Assembly: GCA_964030475.1 (NCBI GenBank)
Contig: CAXIPT010000001.1
Span: 20,984,868-21,048,867 of the forward strand
Direction: 5' to 3'
Length of the DNA stretch: 64,000 nucleotides
From: Tethya wilhelma
Taxonomy: Eukaryota; Porifera; Demospongiae; Tethyida; Tethyidae
The notes under the pieces are model-generated. The model had not been told where the DNA came from. It did not search any database and saw only the letters and a program-made list of their open reading frames with translations. The translations under genes and the position numbers were made by a program. Shown here in pieces: positions 47,539 through 59,039 of this stretch (the first letter of the stretch is position 1; the number at the start of each line of letters is the position of its first letter).

Positions 47539-47835
47539 ACACACACACACACACACACACAATCCATTTACACTCACACATGAATCATGAGGCCAAAAAT
47601 TAAAATCATTCCTAGAGCATGTTGAGATATATATGTACGGCTCTTCACCTAATCCAGGATTGAGATTAGCTGTAGAAGCAGATCGATTGACACAAGCTTT
47701 GGACTTTGATGATCTCTTCTCTTGTGTCTTTGGTGTGATCGTCCTCTCGAGCTTCATCAGCTGACTGCTCTCAAACCCTTTACAAATTAACCACTGGAGG
47801 ATACGACCATCGACAGAGATAGAGATCAAACTCAT
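46470..47835 (-). pseudogene. Dynein intermediate chain fragment, copy IV (strongly decayed)
   Basis: Minus-strand remains: ~47590-47830 (exon with VDGRILQW, SSQLMKLERTITPKTQEKRS, LNPGLGEEPYI), ~47262-47350 (EEGYI-type exon), ~47056-47170 (SCSADWTVKLWNQELT type), ~46940-46985 and ~46490-46575 (eroded exons). Several frameshifts and deletions. The CA tract 47414-47561 with an N at 47505 occupies the usual intron. Confidence 0.7.
47414..47561. repeat. CA/CCCACA compound microsatellite with an N
   Basis: About 150 bp of CA interspersed with CCCACA units, one N at 47505. Confidence 0.95.
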
Positions 47836-48425
47836 ATAAAACTAACATCATACTGATGAGTCATGGTGGCAGTATACATAATATTTTAATAGTCTACATA
47901 CATTGTAAAGCACTTGTAACATTGGGACTATTATATATATACAGTCCTGTCAAAAAGAGAAAAAAAAGAAAAAAAAGAATAATAATAATTATAATAATTG
48001 TATGATTGACCGTACACATTGATGCCCAGGCCAACAAAAAGGCAACTGGAGACAATTAACAACAATAACTATGTTACTTACACATGGAATGCTGTAACTC
48101 TAAAATGAGGTGAAGGATCTAGCTCAATGGACTAGAATGTTTTGTGTGCATGCATAACACCTACATATTGCCATTAATCACAATGAATGTTTGTCACTGT
48201 GCAGGGTGCTTTCAATAATTATTGTAAAAAAGTTCTAATTTTGCAATTGTACGACAATCAGTATTAAATTTATCAGTGATATCAATATACATCACAAACA
48301 TAAATTTAGAGGGGAAATCCAGGGGATATATATCCACTATATTAGTTGTGTGCAAGAAAAAATTTCTCATTAATTGATTGATCACTTTGGGCTTTGTTAA
48401 ATCATCACTGGAAAGATTTGCAATC

Positions 48426-48889
48426 ATGTCTCTAGAGTAATAATAACAGCAGTTTTAGGACCCAACTTATTAAGACGGCTGCATGGTTGATAAACTTTTA
48501 AGGTGATTCTTGGGTTTATGAATTACTAAAATATAATGGTAAATCAAGTACAAGCAACTGCTATAATTGTATAAAGAAAGGTATGAAATTAAAACTACTT
48601 TTGTACTGTGTTTGTAGGAAAAAATCCACAACTCAGGCCGAATTAGTAAAGAAAGCTCGAAGTTGCCAACGTGTTGGTGCAACTATAGATATAGACAGGA
48701 GGAGAAAAGAGCATGAGGATGATGGCTACACTGGAACGATTTGGTATTCCCGTATGGAGAATATGAAATTAGCTGAAAATAAACTACTGCTGAGTATACA
48801 AAGGAAAAGAGTCCTGTAACATGAACAAGCAGGAAGAAAGCAATATTGAGGAGAAGCCAGCATACGTACGTGTATATGTAATTGTGTGA
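48426..48889 (+). pseudogene. Small GIY-like gene family, member G4 (frameshifted)
   Basis: Exon 1 48426-48436 (ATG TCT CTA GA) and exon 2 from 48618. The protein is like G2 (QRVGATIDIDRRRKEHEDD, GTIWYSRMENMKLAENKLL) up to LLLSIQRKRVL, where a frameshift stops it at about 48819. Downstream DNA still matches the G2 tail up to the GTAATTGTGTGA that would encode VIV-stop near 48889. Confidence 0.7.
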
Positions 48890-49282
48890 ATAGAACTGAA
48901 AATGAAAAAGAGCTATAGGCTTAACATAGTTTGATACTGTGACTTTTATCTAGTAGTTTAGTAGTGACTCGCTAGTAAAATGCATAAATATTATTATGGT
49001 GATTCAATATAATAGTACATGAAAAGTTAAGACATTTGTCGCACATTGTGCATGCTATAAATTTGTATACAAGTTCATTATACTAATATTGGGGAGTGGA
49101 AGGTTACTAAAAATTTTGCATAGAAGTATAACAATGACAGAAACCATCATTCACACAAATACTACAATACCAGTATAACTTGTTACAGTTATTGTAATAG
49201 TAATAAGGAATTATGAGCCATAAAAGTAGTTATTATGTATTAATTTTTGCAGAAAGGATGTTTACTCACAACTGAAATTGAG

Positions 49283-51308
49283 TTATGAAAAAGCAGAAAG
49301 GTCTTTGTGTGAATTCTTTACAGCTGCCATGAGAGCTTCCTCCTGAATATACAAGAACAGATCATAATTATGATTTTGAAGTATTTGCACACACACAGTA
49401 ACTACCACCTATAGCGGGTAAATTTGGCAGATTTGAAAATTATTAGTAATTATAAGACTTAGTAACGCTTACATTGTTTATATGCACACACTGGGTATAT
49501 ATAAAGCTGTTTGGCAATTTGAAAAATTACTTGCCAATTCACAAAAATTATTTCTTGCCAAATTTACCCCTATATAGCAATTACATGATTGGCAAACCTG
49601 ATTTGTTGGTGGTTTCGGTATATTTTTCAACAAGTAAACAGTAACTTCTCCCACACAATCACCCACCAGGATTACCTAATGTTAAACATACATGTAGTAC
49701 ACCTAACAATAAACCAAGTGGAAGGCCTATAGATATGAATGTGATGTTACAGTACATAACATAAGAGAGCCTAAACTGAGTATGATGATGACACCAATAT
49801 ACACACTGTCACATACGAGAATGTATTCTCATAAATACATTGTAGCAAAATGAGCATTAGCTAATTGTATGAATAGTTAATTTTTCTTACATACTTTGAG
49901 TCAACCCTTAAAATTATATTGTGGTTAACACTGCTAAAACTTCCCTCTTATATTCATTAAGAGGTATTGGGAAACAATAGCCGTTCACAATAAACCCACA
50001 CAAAGATAATCTAGCGACAATTGTACAAACTTTCCTACTAAAAGATGATAGCTTACCTCAGCTTCCTGTGCAAAGCTGACACAAGTTTGGTTGACACCAG
50101 AATGAGGTTTGTGTGTCATCAGAGGGTCCAATCTATTCAGAGTAAATCATGAATAAATTTACAGCACATGTTAACTCTTACAACCTAAAATACATGCATC
50201 TCTTTAGGCGTAGAACAGGGACATGTAGTTAGTAGGCTACAATACATAAATCTGCACAAAATAAACGTACAAGCAAATTTGAAATCAATTTGCAACAAAA
50301 AAAATTATTTACACTCTTGTTTCCAGATTCCAAATCTCAACCTTTCCATCTGTTGCACAAGCAAACATCGTAGAACTCATTGGAGACCAACAAACATCAT
50401 TAATGGCTTTCTGTATAAAGAATAATGTGAAAAAGAAGAAGAAGCAGTACAATGCAATAGGTACAATGTACAATGAGGTAATTCTAGGTACAATAACCAT
50501 GAACATGTTTTGTACAGCTTCATTATATCCCAGGTGAAAAATCTAAAGGTCTTCGTTGGTAATTACAACAAATTAGCTGCTATGGAAACAGCCCTAAAAG
50601 CAACTTCTTGGTAGGTTAATGTGCAGATTTCAAGATAAGATAATTAGGCCTCTGGCCTACACATAAAGGTCAGATGGTCAGAATCAACAGGTGCATGTAC
50701 AGTAGACAATTACACACCACACAACCCACATAGCATATTATATACGATTATAAACAAGTTCTAAACAGCTCATATACTCCATGCATTCACCTGAGCTATT
50801 TTAAAGGTATCCATCGGTGCTATGAGCTTTTGGTTCCACAGTTTGACAGTCCAGTCAGCACTACAGCTCAGAAAGAGGTCAGCCACAAAAGCAGACCAAT
50901 AAACACGATTCACTACCCACTTCACTTGTCACACGGGACCAGAGTGTCTGTGAAGAGCATCTCTGTGATAATAAAGAAGGGGAAAAGAAGAAAGAAAACA
51001 AACAATGATAATTCGAAATATTAGTGATTTAAGTTTAGAAAATGCTTGAAATAGTACCTGCTATCCAATACAGAGTCATGGGCAGTACTACGTACATTAT
51101 AGAGCACTACATTGCCACTATAAAGTCCAGCCTATATAAGGGGAGAGAGAGAGTGCACGTGGCTGAAACAAAATTAACTGAAGGACTATTCCATATAATG
51201 CATATCTGAGAGCTAGCTGAAAAACTTACTGCAAGGAGGTTTGGGTGGTTATGAGAGAAACTGAGAGAAGTGACTCCAGACAGTGCATGGTAGATTCCCT
51301 CCAGATGC

Positions 51309-51310
<2 letters not shown>
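49283..51310 (-). pseudogene. Dynein intermediate chain fragment, copy V (internal deletion)
   Basis: Minus-strand exons: ~51225-51302 (GVTSLSFSHNHPNLLA type), ~51055-51130 (GLYSGNVVLYNV), then a fused exon ~50772-50965, ~50318-50412 (SSTMFACATDGKVEIWNLE), ~50065-50135 (DPLMTHKPHSGVNQTC), ~49598-49675 (VILVGDCVGEVTVYLLKN) and 49283-49342 (EEALMAAVKNSHKDLSAFS, stop). In the fused exon the frame runs from the WQVKWV motif straight into NRVYWSAFVADLF, so the intervening introns and exon are deleted. TGG of the WQV motif has become TGA. The 3' exons are otherwise the best preserved of all copies. Confidence 0.78.

Positions 51311-51314
<4 letters not shown>

Positions 51315-51345
<31 letters not shown>
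51315..51345. repeat. (TG)n microsatellite
   Basis: TG tract at the end of dynein copy V, marking the right edge of the duplication zone. Confidence 0.92.
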
Positions 51346-51348
<3 letters not shown>

Positions 51349-51927
51349 GATAGATACGGTATACGGTGTAAGTCCTAGTGACTCAATTAAATGAAGTTAC
51401 CACAATTCTACTTCTACTTAAACAGCATAATATAACTTTCTGATGAGGGAGATATGATCAAATATGCTAAAAATTACATGCTTTGTTTGTATAAGAGGTT
51501 TGGCTTAGAATTAAGTTTTAGCTAGTACAGCATACATGCAACCGTTGATAGTGATTACACAATTTACATTGCCAGTTGCAAATTTGACAACTGTTGTTGA
51601 GCAACATATGATTTGAACCACATACTTGGTTGCCAAACGTCATCATGCTACTAATCTTTCCCCAAACTAATACTTAAATGCATATCAATACAATTATTAA
51701 GTGTCTCTATGTTTTTACTTCGTGGGAACAACATCCTAACAATAACAATCACTGTGATGATATTGCAAACGACGGTATTTCCTTATCCATTAAAAAGATT
51801 TTGCACACAAAACATCCATTTAACATATATATGTCAACGAAGAATGAAGAGTTTATCAAAACCTCCACATATATATGAGTGACAACAATAAGATTTAATG
51901 CAGCAGTGTCACTCAAGTACACATGCA
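51346..51927. other. 5' flank of POT copy 2
   Basis: AT-rich, no gene. Parts resemble the 5' flank of POT copy 3 (54650-55028), so promoter and gene were duplicated together. Confidence 0.5.
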
Positions 51928-53598
51928 AAAATGGCTAATTTTGATGGATCTGAAAGGACAAACCTTATGGAAGTTGTGAGTGATTCCACTAGACTCAGGA
52001 CATCCGCTAAGCCAAAATGTGAGTTCAAAATAGTCAAAACAAGAGGAGCAATTTTAGTTCTGGTGTGGAACTTTTTCATAACAACAATTTATCACTTCCT
52101 TGGAGCTAATAGTGGGAGGGTACTAGACACAACTGTGAAGACACCTAACCTCAGGCATGGAACATACACTGAGCTAGGTATATCTGCAATGGCTGTATTC
52201 TATCCACTAGCAGGATGGCTGGCAGATGTCTACTTTGGAAGGTACAAAACTTTGAGGTGCAGTGTATGGATCATCTGGATTGGCATAGTCTTGACGACAA
52301 TACTGGCTATCATTACCGAGTTTGATGAGAGAACAGGGCCAGTCACAAGGAAAGCAATTGTTCCATGCTACATCATCATAGTGATTGGTTTCTGTGGATA
52401 TCAGGCTAATATCATACAATTTGGAGTTGATCAACTCATTGATTCTTCTTCACAAGAAATCAGAGCATTTGTAGTCTGGTACATTTGGACGTTTGTATAT
52501 AGTGGAAGCTGTTACATATTAGCTATGCATTGCATACCACGAAATTACAACATATTCAAAACACTATACGCTGCAGTGAGTGTAACTTGTGCAATAGTTG
52601 TAGACCTTCTTTTCAACAATCATTTCACCAAAGAGCCTGTCACTATAAACCCCATTAAATTAGTAGCAAAAGTGCTCAAGTATGCCTTGAAAACCAAACA
52701 GCCTCAAAGAAGAAGTGCTTTTACATACTGGGAAGACAAACCACCATCAAGAATAGACTTTGGGAAGAGCAAATACGGTGGACCATTTACAAACGAACAA
52801 GTGGAAAATGTGAAAACATTTCTACGAATGTGTCTGGTAGTATCATTTAGTAGTATTTTTACTGGTGCAATAGTCATGACTTCTAGTGTGCACCATAGAA
52901 TGATACAACACTTTAAAGATACTGCTCCAAAAAGTTTCCTACACTGCTTGGAGAAAAGTACAATAGAAAGCTTGTATTTTCACTCTTGGGCAATAATCAT
53001 TCCAACCTATGAACTCATCATAAATCCATTGTTTCACAAGTACCTTCGAATTAGATTCACTATTCCAATACTGACAAGGATCTTGATTGGAATGATACTA
53101 CTTCTCACAACAGCCACTATCCAAATGACAATGGATGTTATTGGTCATGCAACTTACAACTCCAATTCAACAGTACTGTGCATACTACGAAAGCAAAAGC
53201 AGACTCTTAACGTTAGCTACAAGTGGTTAGTCATACCACAACTGACTTTAGGGCTAGCCTTCTATACATATGTAGTAGCAGCGGCTGAATTTGTATGTGC
53301 ACAGTCTCCATACTCCATGAAAGGCATGATGTTTGGTTTTCTCTACTTTGCATTTGGAGTTTCAACACTCATTGCAGTATGTATATCCTATCCCTTTGCA
53401 CTAAAGGAAATACACTGGACATGGCTTGGATGTGGGCTGTGGTATGAGCTACTCATAATGGTGATCATTTCCATAGCAATCATTCTATTTGCTCATCTAA
53501 TTCATTGGTACAAGCAACGAGATAGAGATGATGCACTACCGAATGAACAAACATTTGCAGTTAACTATTATGAAAGATATGCTGGACGTACCCACTGA
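51928..53598 (+). CDS. POT/SLC15-like transporter, copy 2
   Basis: Intronless, 556 residues from MANFDGSERTNLMEV; the ATG ten codons upstream (51898) is also in frame, but 51928 matches the start of copy 3. Cytoplasmic N-terminus of about 40 residues, then about twelve TM segments. Same landmarks as copy 1: AVFYPLAGWLADVYFGRYK, GYQANIIQFGVDQLIDSSS, RRSAFTYWEDKPPSRIDFG, EFVCAQSPYSMKGMMFGF, and the C-terminal signature YYERYAGRTH. TM1 again lacks ExxER. Very close to copy 3, so a recent duplicate. Substrate unknown; peptide or histidine transport is expected for the family. Confidence 0.9.
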   Translation, partial: KMANFDGSERTNLMEVVSDSTRLRTSAKPKCEFKIVKTRGAILVLVWNFFITTIYHFLGANSGRVLDTTVKTPNLRHGTYTELGISAMAVFYPLAGWLADVYFGRYKTLRCSVWIIWIGIVLTTILAIITEFDERTGPVTRKAIVPCYIIIVIGFCGYQANIIQFGVDQLIDSSSQEIRAFVVWYIWTFVYSGSCYILAMHCIPRNYNIFKTLYAAVSVTCAIVVDLLFNNHFTKEPVTINPIKLVAKVLKYALKTKQPQRRSAFTYWEDKPPSRIDFGKSKYGGPFTNEQVENVKTFLRMCLVVSFSSIFTGAIVMTSSVHHRMIQHFKDTAPKSFLHCLEKSTIESLYFHSWAIIIPTYELIINPLFHKYLRIRFTIPILTRILIGMILLLTTATIQMTMDVIGHATYNSNSTVLCILRKQKQTLNVSYKWLVIPQLTLGLAFYTYVVAAAEFVCAQSPYSMKGMMFGFLYFAFGVSTLIAVCISYPFALKEIHWTWLGCGLWYELLIMVIISIAIILFAHLIHWYKQRDRDDALPNEQTFAVNYYERYAGRTH

Positions 53599-54076
53599 CT
53601 TGACTATACTATTAATACTAAATTATGTTACCATAATGTACAATGCACATTAAAATTATGCAGTTAAGCATAAACTTTGAACATTTTTGTGTACCACAAA
53701 GTCCTGAGCTAAAGCAAATTGAATTCATTGTTAAATTTTTGATTCACAAAACAAAGTGTGTAGTTTTTGGGGACACTTTATATGTAGTAGTAGTACACTT
53801 TATATTGAAAGTGCATGGTTTTACTTTCATTTTTACATACCAAGATTTAACTGTGTTTATATTTCTCTAAATGAATACCTATTACATCATTACTTTGGGT
53901 AAAAACATAATCCATTGCATACAAACCAAAAACAAACACAAGTAAATTCCAAATATATACACAGAAGCATACATTTTGGAAAAATATAGGCATCACCATG
54001 CAGCTAGTGCTGTACATCAATATCAAACAGGACCAGTGGAACTTTATATAGACAGTACATGCATATCCTCTACCTC
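53599..54076. other. Intergenic: duplicated POT 5' flank
   Basis: About 53880-54076 matches the region upstream of the POT pseudogene (57185-57371), so it is the promoter flank of the relic that follows. No gene. Confidence 0.65.
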
Positions 54077-54585
54077 ATGGAATCCGAAGTATCAAATGAT
54101 TCCACTACCCCTAAGAGTTTAGCTTTTTACAAGTTGAGGCTACTATATTATAGTTATAGACACTAGCTGTTTTGGAGGTATCTAAATGTTTTAGAAACAC
54201 GAAGGTTGCTATATAGAATCCCGAGTGCAGTGAGGGTTCTATGAGTAGCCTGAGGGTTTCTAAATCACGTGTTTAACAAGTTTAGATACCCAATTAAATT
54301 GTATTCATAAATTTATTCATAGGTACTCTTATTTCACGTAGAGTACCTGTGAGCAGGTATCTAGAGACCTGTAGCTTTTCAATCAAATTACAGTATTTAG
54401 ACTAACTTAAAGTAGCTAGTATCTAAGTAAGTTATAATTTAGAATAGTCAAAAAAACAACAACAAACGATTAGCTATTTTAGTCCTGATGGGAAACTTTT
54501 CATTATGATGACCTATACTACTTCATAGGTTCTAACAAGGAAAAAATATTTGATAAACTACAGTGCTATGGATGCTACATATGTG
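54077..54585 (+). pseudogene. POT transporter relic (N-terminal part only)
   Basis: ATG at 54077 gives MESEVSNDSTTPKSLAFYKL, parallel to the start of the pseudogene at 57372. After about 320 bp of unrelated DNA, 54455-54580 matches the TM1 region of other copies (CTATTTTAGTCCTGATGGGA, then TGATGACCTATACTACTTC) with several frame breaks. No later parts are present. Confidence 0.75.
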
Positions 54586-55028
54586 TGTGAGTAGGGTAAT
54601 TATACTGTAAATCACAAAATTTTGTGTTAAAATTTTAAACTCTTGTGTTGTATGATGATTGGTGAACCACTACTTGTTGCCAACATCATCATGCCACTAC
54701 CTAAACTTTTTCCAAAACTGGTATTAGTAATCTATATCATCACAATGCTTGTTATTGTTATGAGTGCATGATGTTTGTACCAAGTAGAAAATGAGTAAAT
54801 ACTCATTGTATAGATAGTAAATAACGCTATTTCCTCAACCATTCAAGATTTTGCACGCATAACATCTATTTTGGGTAATGAACATTATGTAAAAAAAAAA
54901 TTGAAAAGTTTATCAAAACAGCTGAGCTGTCACAACACTGAGAAATACTTTATAGAGAATCTCTACATATACAACAACAAATATAATAACAAGCATGCAG
55001 TGTCAAACGAGTACACAGGCTTGAGAAA

Positions 55029-56696
55029 ATGGCTAATTTTGATGGATTTGAAAGGACAAACCTTCAGGAAGTTGCGAGTGATTCCACTAGACCCAGGACA
55101 TGGGCTAAGCTAAAATGTGAGTTCATAATAGTCAAAACAAGAGGAGCTATTTTAGTTCTGGTGTGGAACTTTTTCATCACAACAATTTATCACTTTCTTG
55201 GAGCTAACAGTGGGAGGGTACTAGACAAAACTGTGAAGACACCTAACCTCAGGCATGGAACATACACTGAGCTAGGTATATCTGCAATGGCTGTATTCTA
55301 TCCACTAGGAGGATGGCTGGCAGATGTCTACTTTGGAAGGTACAAAACTTTGAGGTGCAGTGTATGGATCATCTGGATTGGCATAGTCTTGACAACAATA
55401 CTGGCTATTATTAGTGAGTTTGATGAGATAACAGCGCATATTACAAGAAAAGCAATTGTTCCATGCTACATCATAATAGTAATTGGTCTCTGTGGATATC
55501 AGGCTAATATCATACAATTTGGAGTGGATCAACTCATTGATTCTTCTTCACAAGAAATCAGAGCATTTGTAGTCTGGTACGTTTGGACGTTTGTATGTAG
55601 TGGAAGCTGTTACATGTTAGCTATGCAATGCATACCACAAAATTACAAACTATTCAAAACATTATATGCTGCAGTGAGTGTAACTTGTGCAATAGTTGTA
55701 GATCTTCTTTTCAACAATCATTTTACCAAAGAGCCTGTCACTATCAACCCCATTAAACTAGTGCTAAAAGTACTCAAGTATGCCTTGAAAACCAAACAGC
55801 CTCAAAGAAGAAGTGCCTTTACATACTGGGAAGACAAACCACCATCAAGAATAGACTTTGGGAAAAACAAATACGGTGGACCATTTACAAATGAACAAGT
55901 GGAAGATGTGAAAACATTTCTACGCATGTGTTTGACAGTGAGTGTTAGCTGTATTTTCACCGGTGCACTAGTCATGACTTCAAGTGTGCACCATAGAATG
56001 GTGTACCATTTGGAAGATACTGCTCCAAAAAGCTTCCTACACTGCTTGGAGAAAAGTATGGTAGAAAGCTTGTATTATAATTCTTGGGCGATAATCATTC
56101 CAACATATGAACTCATCATAAACCCACTGTTTCACAAGTACCTTCGAACTAGATTCACTATACTGACAAGGATCTTGCTTGGAATGATACTACTTCTCAC
56201 AACAGCCACTATCCAAATGACAACGGATGTTATCGGTCACATAATTACAACTTTTACTCCCAATTCAACAACACCATGCATGCTACAAAAGGAAGATGAG
56301 TCTCTCAACATTAGCTACATATGGTTAGTTATACCAGAACTGACTTTAGGACTAGCCTTTTATACATACCTAGTAGCAGCAGCTGAATTTGTATGTGCAC
56401 AGTCTCCATACTCTATGAAAGGCATGATGTTTGGTTTTTTCTACTTTGCATATGGAGTTTCAACACTCGTTGCTGCATTTATATCCTACCCCTTTACACT
56501 GAAGGAAATACACTGGACATGGCTTGGATGCGGGCTGTGGTATGAGCTACTTATAATGGTCATCATTGCTATTGCAATTGTTTTATTTGTTCGCTTAATT
56601 CATTGGTATAAGCAACGAGATAGAGATGATGAACTACCCAATGAACAAACATTTGCAGTCAACTACTATGAAAGATATGCTGGACGTACCCACTGA
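55029..56696 (+). CDS. POT/SLC15-like transporter, copy 3
   Basis: Intronless, 555 residues from MANFDGFERTNLQEV. Nearly the same protein as copy 2, with all family landmarks and the YYERYAGRTH end. Differences concentrate in the loop before TM7-8 (HHRMVYHLEDTAPKSF), in the extracellular loop near residue 420, and in TM11 (FYFAYGVSTLVAAFISYPF). An upstream ATG at 54871 is in another frame. Single-exon structure in all copies suggests the array grew from one intronless founder. Confidence 0.9.
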   Translation: MANFDGFERTNLQEVASDSTRPRTWAKLKCEFIIVKTRGAILVLVWNFFITTIYHFLGANSGRVLDKTVKTPNLRHGTYTELGISAMAVFYPLGGWLADVYFGRYKTLRCSVWIIWIGIVLTTILAIISEFDEITAHITRKAIVPCYIIIVIGLCGYQANIIQFGVDQLIDSSSQEIRAFVVWYVWTFVCSGSCYMLAMQCIPQNYKLFKTLYAAVSVTCAIVVDLLFNNHFTKEPVTINPIKLVLKVLKYALKTKQPQRRSAFTYWEDKPPSRIDFGKNKYGGPFTNEQVEDVKTFLRMCLTVSVSCIFTGALVMTSSVHHRMVYHLEDTAPKSFLHCLEKSMVESLYYNSWAIIIPTYELIINPLFHKYLRTRFTILTRILLGMILLLTTATIQMTTDVIGHIITTFTPNSTTPCMLQKEDESLNISYIWLVIPELTLGLAFYTYLVAAAEFVCAQSPYSMKGMMFGFFYFAYGVSTLVAAFISYPFTLKEIHWTWLGCGLWYELLIMVIIAIAIVLFVRLIHWYKQRDRDDELPNEQTFAVNYYERYAGRTH

Positions 56697-57371
56697 CTTG
56701 ACTATATACAATACTAGTTTATCCATAAGTATGTTATCATAATGTACTATATATGCGTGCACATTAAATTTATGCAGTTCAGTATGAACTTTGAAGTATT
56801 TTGTGTATAGAACACTATATATACACCTCAAAGTCATGTTGGTTTTACAAAACAAAGTGTGTAGTTATACTTTCGTTTTACATACCATAAGAGGAACTGT
56901 ATCACTATAATATTATAGTCAACTAAAAATAGAAATCGTGACGTATTTGATCCAAAATTGTGCATGTATGTGTACTCGCTCCATGTACTGCGCATTTGTT
57001 ACTACTCGCACAATAGTAACTATGTGGTCAGCTGTTATTACAACTGAAGTAGCTCACATAAGCGCACTTAAATTGCATAATATTATATAAGGTTTCTAGT
57101 CATGTTTGATATTTTAGTAACTTCCTATCTACTATACAGTGACATAGTGCCTTTAACAGTTTGTATAGACTCTAAATGCATACATATTATGTCATTCACT
57201 TTGGGTAAAAACATAATCCATTGTAAACCACAAACAATTCAAGTACATTCAAAATACACATAAGCATTCATTTTGGAAAAATACGGGCATCACCATGCAT
57301 GCAGCTATAGTGCTGTACATCAATGTCACACAGAGTGAGTGGAACTTAATAGACAGTACATCCTCTACCTC
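56697..57371. other. Intergenic within the POT array
   Basis: 3' flank of copy 3 followed by the duplicated 5' flank of the next unit (57185-57371 matches 53880-54076). No gene. Confidence 0.6.
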
Positions 57372-59039
57372 ATGGAGTCTGAAGTACCATATGATTCTGC
57401 TACCCCTAAAGGTGTAGCTTTTAACAAGTTAAGGTAACAATGTAAGTTTAGATTAGTCAAAAAACGAGGAGCTATTTTAGTCCTGGTGTGGAACTTCTTC
57501 ATCACAATGACCTATTACGTGTTGACAATGGAAAGATACTTGATAAAGTAGAGACACCACTTGAGAGGAACAAAAAGTATATTGGACTGATTTTGATTGC
57601 AGTGGGAGTATTCTATCCACTGGCAGGATGGCTAGCAGATGTTCACTTTGGAAGGTATAAAACATTGCGTTACAGTGGGTGGATAATGTGGGTTGGTATA
57701 ATCCTGACTACAATATTGGTCATCATTGCTAAGTTTCATGAAAATACAGAGAAGACTATAAGTCAAGTTACTGCACTAAGCTATTTCATCATAATAGTTG
57801 GTCTCTGTGGATATCAGGCAAACATTATACAATTTGGAGTTGATCAAATCATCGATGCCTCGTCACAAGAAGTAAAAGCATTTCTAAACTGGTATGTTTG
57901 GACATTTATATGTAGTGGTTTTTGCTATACAATATTAATGCAATGCATACCAGAAAGTCACAACACACTAAGACTTCTCTATACGGCTACAAGTCTAACT
58001 TGTGCAGTACTAACTGATCTTTTATTCAATAATCATTTTGCCAAAGAGCCCGTCACAGTAAACCCAATTAAACTCGTGCTAAAAGTGCTCAAATATGCCT
58101 TGAAAACCAAACATCCTCAAAGAAGAAGTGCCTTTACATACTGGGAAGACAAACCACCATCAAGAATAGACTTTGGGAAGAGCAAATATGGTGGACCGTT
58201 TACAAACGAACAAGTGGAAGATGTGAATTAAAACATTTCTACGCATGTGTTTCACACTCTCAGTAAGTAGCATCTTTATTGGTACAATGGTCATCACCCT
58301 TTATGCACACTACAGAATGATGTTCCACTTTAAAGATACAAACATAAAATACAAAACCTTCCAACACTGTTTGGAGAGAAGAAGTATTGAGAGTGTGTAT
58401 TACAGCTGTCTGGTGATAATGATTCCACTCTATGAGCTCATTATATATCCAATGTTTCATAAATACCTTCAAAATAACATTCCAATATTGACAAAGGTTT
58501 TGTTCGGAATGATAATTCTTCTCATAACAGTCACTATTCAAATGACACTAGATGTTGCGGGTCACACAATCACAACTTTTAAGTCCAATACAACAAACAT
58601 ATCGTGTGTGTTACAAGATAAAGAAACGAATTTATTGAAAGGACAAACTCTTTACATCAATCATAAATGGCTGATTATACCAGGAGTCTGTCTAGGATGG
58701 GCCATGTATACTTCTATAGTAGCAGCTGTTGAATTTGTATGTGCACAATCTCCATACTCCATGAAGGGAATGATGTTTGGTTTTCTTTACTTTATGAATG
58801 GACTCTCAACAATTATTGTATTGGGTATTTTCTATCCTCTTATAAAAACTGACATAAACTGGACATGGCTTGGATGTGGGCTGTGGTACTATCTATTGGT
58901 AATGGTGATCATTGCAGTTGCAATCATACTTTTTGCTTTCGTCATAAAATGGTACAAATCAAGAGATAGAGACGATGAACTACCAAATGCACAAACATTT
59001 GCAATCAACTACTATGAAAGATATGCAGGCAAATCCTAG
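57372..59039 (+). pseudogene. POT/SLC15-like transporter, copy 4 (pseudogene)
   Basis: Starts MESEVPYDSATPKGVAFNKL and then has an in-frame TAA before QCKFRLVKKRGAILVLVWNFF. A deletion after the ITMTYY segment shifts the frame, and a 4-bp TTAA insertion at about 58226 (GTGAATTAAAACATT where others read GTGAAAACATT) causes a second shift. The rest is well preserved: FYPLAGWLADVHFGRYKTL, GYQANIIQFGVDQIIDASS, RRSAFTYWEDKPPSRIDFG, EFVCAQSPYSMKGMMFGF, YYERYAGKS. Three independent lesions make it non-functional, but decay is recent. Confidence 0.88.

Noticed and set aside
26944..50760. CRISPR-like or regulatory array of short repeats
   Set aside because: Repeats are dispersed, unequal in spacing and end in inverted repeats, as in transposons of an animal genome.
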